Source: Balanoglossus misakiensis (Eukaryota; Hemichordata). From it: DNA of 64,000 bases. Positions 59,301 to 64,000 of this stretch are shown here, in pieces. The notes beneath the pieces were generated by a model, which saw nothing but the letters and a program-made list of their open reading frames with translations, was not told where the DNA came from and ran no database searches. The position numbers were made by a program, and so were the translations under genes. The first letter of the stretch is position 1, and each line of letters opens with the position of its first letter. Location: the NCBI GenBank assembly GCA_040954595.2, contig CM082596.2, forward strand, positions 2,480,001-2,544,000. Reading direction: 5' to 3'.

Positions 59301-61690
59301 TATTGTGCTTTGATCAGGTGATAGTTTTTGTAACAAAGTTCCTTCTACAATGTATCATACTGCAGTAATGTCCAAACACAGCCAATAGAGGAAACACTGT
59401 CGTCTAAGCCCACTTGGCACCAACAGCATTTATTGACACAGTCTCATCTCCTGGCATGCATGCCCGGACATGGCTGTTGTATCGCTCTTGATTGAGCTAT
59501 GAATCATTTATTGTGCACGTAGCACATTGGAGAAGAAGATTCAAGATGTGTTCTTTTAAAGATGTAATGGAATACGCAGTTAAGGATCATGTTGCTACAT
59601 GCGGGGATTTTATGCTAGACTCTTCAAAAGTCTAACGTGTCAACTACATAAACATGGAACATGAAATATTACTTTATCATTGGTCATTGTGCACGAATTA
59701 CTGTTACACTCAAGCAGTTGGTGAATAATGATGCTTGGATATGTAGTAGTTTTGAATGTCTCAAAGTATAGTCGATCATAGGTCGACACAGAAACTGAGT
59801 ATAAAACATTTTGAAAGATCCCTGGAAACTATCGACTATATTAATCACCTTCTTGCAGGAACTATGGCGACAGTTCCAGATCCCATGGTCTCACATTCAT
59901 TCTGGACACACAGATAACTCTAATCATCCGTTACACGATACGTATTGTAAACAATCATTATAAAATGTGTGCGGTTTGATTTCTCACGATCCAGGCTCGC
60001 AGAAAATATGATACTTTAGAAGATTACGTGTTAGTAGCCTACTTATTTAAAGGCATATATAAACCTTTATATTTCAGAAATTAAATTTAACTTCACTTTT
60101 TGACAACATGCAAACTTACAAAAACATAAAACGATAGTATGTTATGTAAGATCATAATGAACATCATGTATTGAAATTTGGTTGTTATGCCTGTGTAACG
60201 TTGGTTACTGCCCTGCAGTGTGTAAGAGTGACCCCTTTGAATTTTACATGAGTAGACTTCTAGATCAACGTGTAATAGTAGAAGGAAACAGTCACTGGCC
60301 ATTGAAAACAGATATAATTGTAGCTGATAGACAACGCGATGCAGCGTATATCTTTAATGTACTGACACACTTGAATTTGCGCAAACTATGTCGTGGTTCA
60401 TATCGCGGCAGGTAAGCGACACGTCGAAGATCCAATGTGACTGAGCGACCTCGCACGAATACGGCCATAAATACAATTAGTATAAGCTTTCACGAGATCT
60501 GGCAGAGTGGCAATTGGTTTAATTAAAACACCTTGGCCTTCAAACGACGGTTGGGCGCCATTCGAACGTTGATGACTGCAAATTGAATCAAATGAAACCA
60601 TTTCTTTCGGCCGTGAAAGACATAATTGCGGTGTCGCGTAGTTTCTGTACAATTCGTCATCACGCACCACACACCCTAAAATGGCACCCGATGTTGTTTC
60701 CTTCGAGTTGCCTTGGTTACCCCGAGTTATGCCTCCGAAGGTGGGTTATTAGGTAAAACTTGTAATTTTATTATTACGATCGACACACAGTGCACCCAAG
60801 GTGTGCCAACGTGATTTGCGTTTAAATGGCGGACTTAACTGCAGACACAGCCTAATAAATCAACTCCGGCAACTCGTTAATGAATATGTCGACGCAGCCT
60901 TTGTTAGGCTTTAATTTGAGCACTTCCTGCTTGAGAAATTAATTGCATTTTGCTCCATTACAAAGGAATGAATGGAACGAGCGTTGAATCAAAGTGATTT
61001 GTGGAACCGCACACGGCAACGCATTAGGACAAAACGGTGAACCTCCGGTGATCACGGCACGTCGAACGATCTTTGCTCTGTTTTTTTTTCTTTCAAAAGG
61101 GAGGAAAAAAAGCCATATATGCAAATGATGGCTCAATCTCTGTTATAACTGAATAATTTGATCAGAAAAATCAACATCGGTCTCTATTATCAGTTTGGTT
61201 TGCACACGCAATAAGCGACAACTGAATTATTGCTTTCAAAAGGTGAACCAACAACAGTCACATGGCCGCACATCGAGCGACACTATAGGAAACGCGCACC
61301 AGCGGGACTGCGGTTTTACGTAAATGGCCGGGAATTAAACTCTACCTCTGCATTTGAAAAATGTGCACGATATACTCTCACCCTAACCGGCGCTTAAAAT
61401 TCTAACAGCACACCGTAAGTAATACGACCTGGAGTGACATTTCGGCTTCTATATTAACTGAAGAATGGGCGCCTATAAATAGAAACGAAGATTAAATTAA
61501 GAAATCTCCATCAAGTGAAAATAAAACCCAGACTCCTACTCACACAAGCTCCGCTCCATACCGGTGACACTGTATGGGCCAGCCACATGACAGCCCTCGA
61601 CGACGATATGGCCCCTACTCCAAACGATATAATCCCCAGTAGAATGTGAAACACCGCCTGCACGGCTAGAATGATCAACACCGAATGCAT
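47312..61690 (-). CDS. TMEM196: TMEM196-like tetraspan membrane protein, three exons, 3' end open
   Basis: Four-helix membrane protein of the TMEM196 family; molecular role not established. Minus-strand exons 61544-61690, 57031-57087 and 47312-47614 join in phase 0 for 169 codons. Start MHSVLIILAVQAVFHILLG is TM1 (about 3-26). SPVWSGAC-FIICGVLGLACAK matches human SPVWSGVC-FLLCGICGILCAK across the exon 1-2 junction and forms TM2. ILCFTAFSFCSLITG is TM3; DVLIIIALATAGLECINSLI is TM4. A basic tail with RRERYITREQLLVQRQ follows, as the human tail follows TM4. Exon 3 ends CAG then GTGAGA, a good donor, so a short C-terminal exon is probably missing; reading through would add eleven residues. Introns are about 4.5 and 9.4 kb, much longer than in the other genes here. 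Confidence 0.85.
47615..57030 (-). other. TMEM196 intron 2 (9.4 kb)
   Basis: No exon of a recognised family on either strand. It contains a trinucleotide tract (51405-51530), a run of 13 G (51927-51939) and otherwise unique AT-rich sequence. The unusual length may reflect regulatory content, but no conserved element can be judged from one sequence. Confidence 0.7.
51405..51530. repeat. GGT/GAT trinucleotide microsatellite
   Basis: Interrupted GATGGT and GGTGGT repeats. On the minus strand the tract encodes a proline/serine then histidine-rich frame, which is a composition artefact. Confidence 0.85.
57088..61543 (-). other. TMEM196 intron 1 (4.5 kb)
   Basis: No exon recognised. Short repeats of GGCAGATGGT and GCAAAGAAAATT near 58770-58920 suggest a small local duplication. 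Near 60708-60722, GTTGCCTTGGTTACC resembles an RFX X-box. Confidence 0.6.
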
Positions 61691-64000
61691 CTCCGAAATT
61701 GGGACTTCACTGGGCGTCGCTGCTCACCGATGCGCTCACCATTCTACTTTCCTCTGTTAAAACTGAAAGATAAAAACACACGACCATATAAATTCTAGTC
61801 ATCGGCAACGTACTGGATAACACACACGGGATTCACCTTGACATGCCGCTCCTCCATTCATCGTTAACACAGAGGAACGGTGGCAGTTGCAGCTGAACAG
61901 AAGCGCGTGTTTCCATTGAAAACGCATAAAAGTTTACCAATAAAAAAAATATCACTACCTGTGTACAATTATGTTAACGGCGACACAGTGCGTTATTACT
62001 CCATGTAGATATACCGAGGCAGCTCAGGGGGAATGACACACGGGTTTCTCTCGACACACCACTTTACATGAATTAAATTCAACGCAGCAATAACACTCTT
62101 ATATAAAATATACAGCCGATTATTACGACTGGCAGACCCACTTTTAAATTCTGTCGTACCGTGCGAACACATCTGACATCAGACGACGTGTGTTATGAAC
62201 CTCCGCCCACCAAAGTGGACTGCGATTGCGTAGATTGCCTCAAACGGTATTAAAGTCGCTGGATTGTGACGTAATCTAAACACACCGACGCGGTTTCAGA
62301 TGGAGCAAGAGAGAAGTCTCATACTAGCTAGTCATCACAGTACCTTCAGTTGCATCCCGAGCATCATCAGAATCGGTTCTTGATATTTGCAGCGTATCAC
62401 TCTTTTATGTTTGCTGCCAAAACACGGCCAATCAATACCACAGTCGTTTAGGCACAGCGGGGAAACATGTCTCCATCACCGATTGAAACCCCAATCTCCG
62501 ATGTACTCGGTACGCGTTCGATCAAATTACCATGGTAACCGTGCGATATGGATAATTGTGCGAGTTCACTTTGAGCGTCGATTTCAGACTTAATGCGAAG
62601 GAAACTCAACACTATCTCAGTGTATGCCCGAATATAGAAGAACTTTAAAGGCACACCCAAGGCCCCACTCTTCTGGTCGAGCTGCCGAGTGTACTTTGAT
62701 GACGACCGTGTCACACTAGACTCGGCAAAACACAAAACAGATTAGCGAAATTCTCACGCACCGACTGACTTCAGCAAATTAAAGCCAGCAGCTTAAAAGT
62801 ACGACGTGTTTCCATAATTCTTTGTGACAACGCGAGAGGAGATAGGAATACTTAGTACGAAAAATCAATACACGGCGAATTGCAACGAGGCAATCGACAG
62901 CTTCGACAACTCTAACACTTCAAACGATAAGTGCGGCGAGAGAGAAAGAAATAACACTTACAATTATCCGACTCTGCGTAAAGGGTTATTCGAAGTGTTG
63001 CCGCGCGTTCCGCAAACAGCTCAATATCCATTCGGTGTTTTATATTAGCCAAGCGTTCGCTCTGAAAAGCTCGCCTGACAATTGATATGAGAGCGCTGTA
63101 TACACCTACGGGCGGATCTACACTTTGAATTAGTCAGTGTTGTGAACATAACCTTCACAATAATACAGCCCCGGGCCTGTTTGAGGTGGATTTTTCTTCA
63201 TTCCACGGGTTCTTAAACAGCCGAAACAATCAACGACGGACATACATGTACACCGACAATAGTTTACCAGTAACCTTGAAGCAGAACTCGAGTTTGTTAA
63301 AAAAGAGAAAACACTGAGTATATCGTGTCTTAGAAATCTATATTAAATGTAAACTTTTTCATGAAAGGGGAGGTAGGCAATCTTCGTTTCCATGCTTAAG
63401 GTGAATCAATAAGATTTATTTTACACTGTTTTATTTCGGAATAATTACAATATTCGAGACAGAAGGTCGAACCTGCGCTGAAGATATCAGACGGGAAATT
63501 TTATGAGATAATATCAGTTTAGACATTTTCACGAGTCTATGCAGTGGACTGCTGCAGGCTGTGCGAATCAAACGGTCGATAATAACTTCTTGACACCGTT
63601 TTTAACCTTAACAATATATCAAGCGATTTCATGGAAATTTCAGTCAGTGCTTGACAGATAAGATATAGTGCGTGACAAGACAGTTATAACTATGTTAGTA
63701 TTAGGCAGATGTTAACGCAAAATAGACATCATATTTTTCAAGTATCTCACTATGTTAGCGCATACTGTCGTCACAGGAAATTTACACGTACGTAATTAAC
63801 GGAAATTAACATCCGGGGCTGGTAAATATGAACAATGAAATACAGTTTACGGCACATTAAACTTGAAAGGGTCCTTTATCATTCTCTTTACTCAGACATT
63901 AAAACATGAAATATGAATGATTTGGTCCCAGGTCCATTTCCGTTGTCATGTGACCGGATGCTTTGCGGTGTTTGCGTTAGTACAAAATATGTGATTGAAA
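61691..64000. other. Upstream region of TMEM196 with palindromic X-box-like site (62527-62538)
   Basis: No coding sequence of a recognised family. TTACCATGGTAA at 62527-62538 is a perfect palindrome, and with flanking bases (GGTTACCATGGTAATT on the minus strand) it resembles an RFX X-box. It lies about 840 bp upstream of the TMEM196 ATG. The region is relatively CG-rich from about 62150 to 63060. The promoter position is not resolved. Confidence 0.4.

Overview
This is a eukaryotic nuclear window from a metazoan, not a microbe. The evidence is four split genes with GT-AG introns, human-like family members recognisable exon by exon, multi-kb intergenic gaps, MITE-like elements and satellite arrays. 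The gene set (RAD51B, an MTA-family NuRD subunit, a kinesin-3 with a PX tail, a DNAJC11-like first exon, a TMEM196-like tetraspan protein), together with the compact introns, suggests an invertebrate bilaterian. A deuterostome (hemichordate or cephalochordate) is my best guess, but the sequence does not prove the clade.

Layout. 1-2148: downstream part or intron of RAD51B, with two foldback elements and a small MITE. 2149-4696 (minus): six exons of RAD51B, with the C-terminal exons outside the window. 5438-16933 (minus): a complete 20-exon MTA gene (783 codons by my exon model) with about 1.8 kb of 3' UTR. It keeps BAH-ELM2-SANT-GATA finger and adds two C2H2 fingers that human MTA1 lacks as I know it. 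16934-20839: divergent intergenic promoter space with CRE, E-box, RFX X-box and NRF1-like motifs. 20840-31494 (plus): a complete 30-exon KIF16B-like gene (1450 codons; motor, FHA, long coiled coil, PX). 31495-33080: 3' UTR and local duplications. 33230-34830: several promoter-like CCAAT/TATA blocks.

34830-41846 is the most unusual part: 7 kb of two abutting tandem arrays. The first is an AT-rich minisatellite with about ten hairpin-bearing units. The second is a highly homogeneous 243-bp array carrying 23 copies of a 23-nt-arm hairpin, and its two borders coincide with splice-site-like motifs. 43880-43957 (plus): a DNAJC11-like first exon whose continuation I cannot find. 47312-61690 (minus): three exons of a TMEM196-like gene with very large introns. 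61691-64000: upstream region with a palindromic X-box-like site.

The genes do not form one pathway. RAD51B acts in homologous recombination, MTA in NuRD chromatin repression, KIF16B in PI3P-endosome transport, DNAJC11 at the mitochondrial membrane, and TMEM196 is a membrane protein of unclear role. MTA and KIF16B are divergent, and RAD51B begins directly behind the MTA 3' end. I recognised no tRNA, rRNA or CRISPR.
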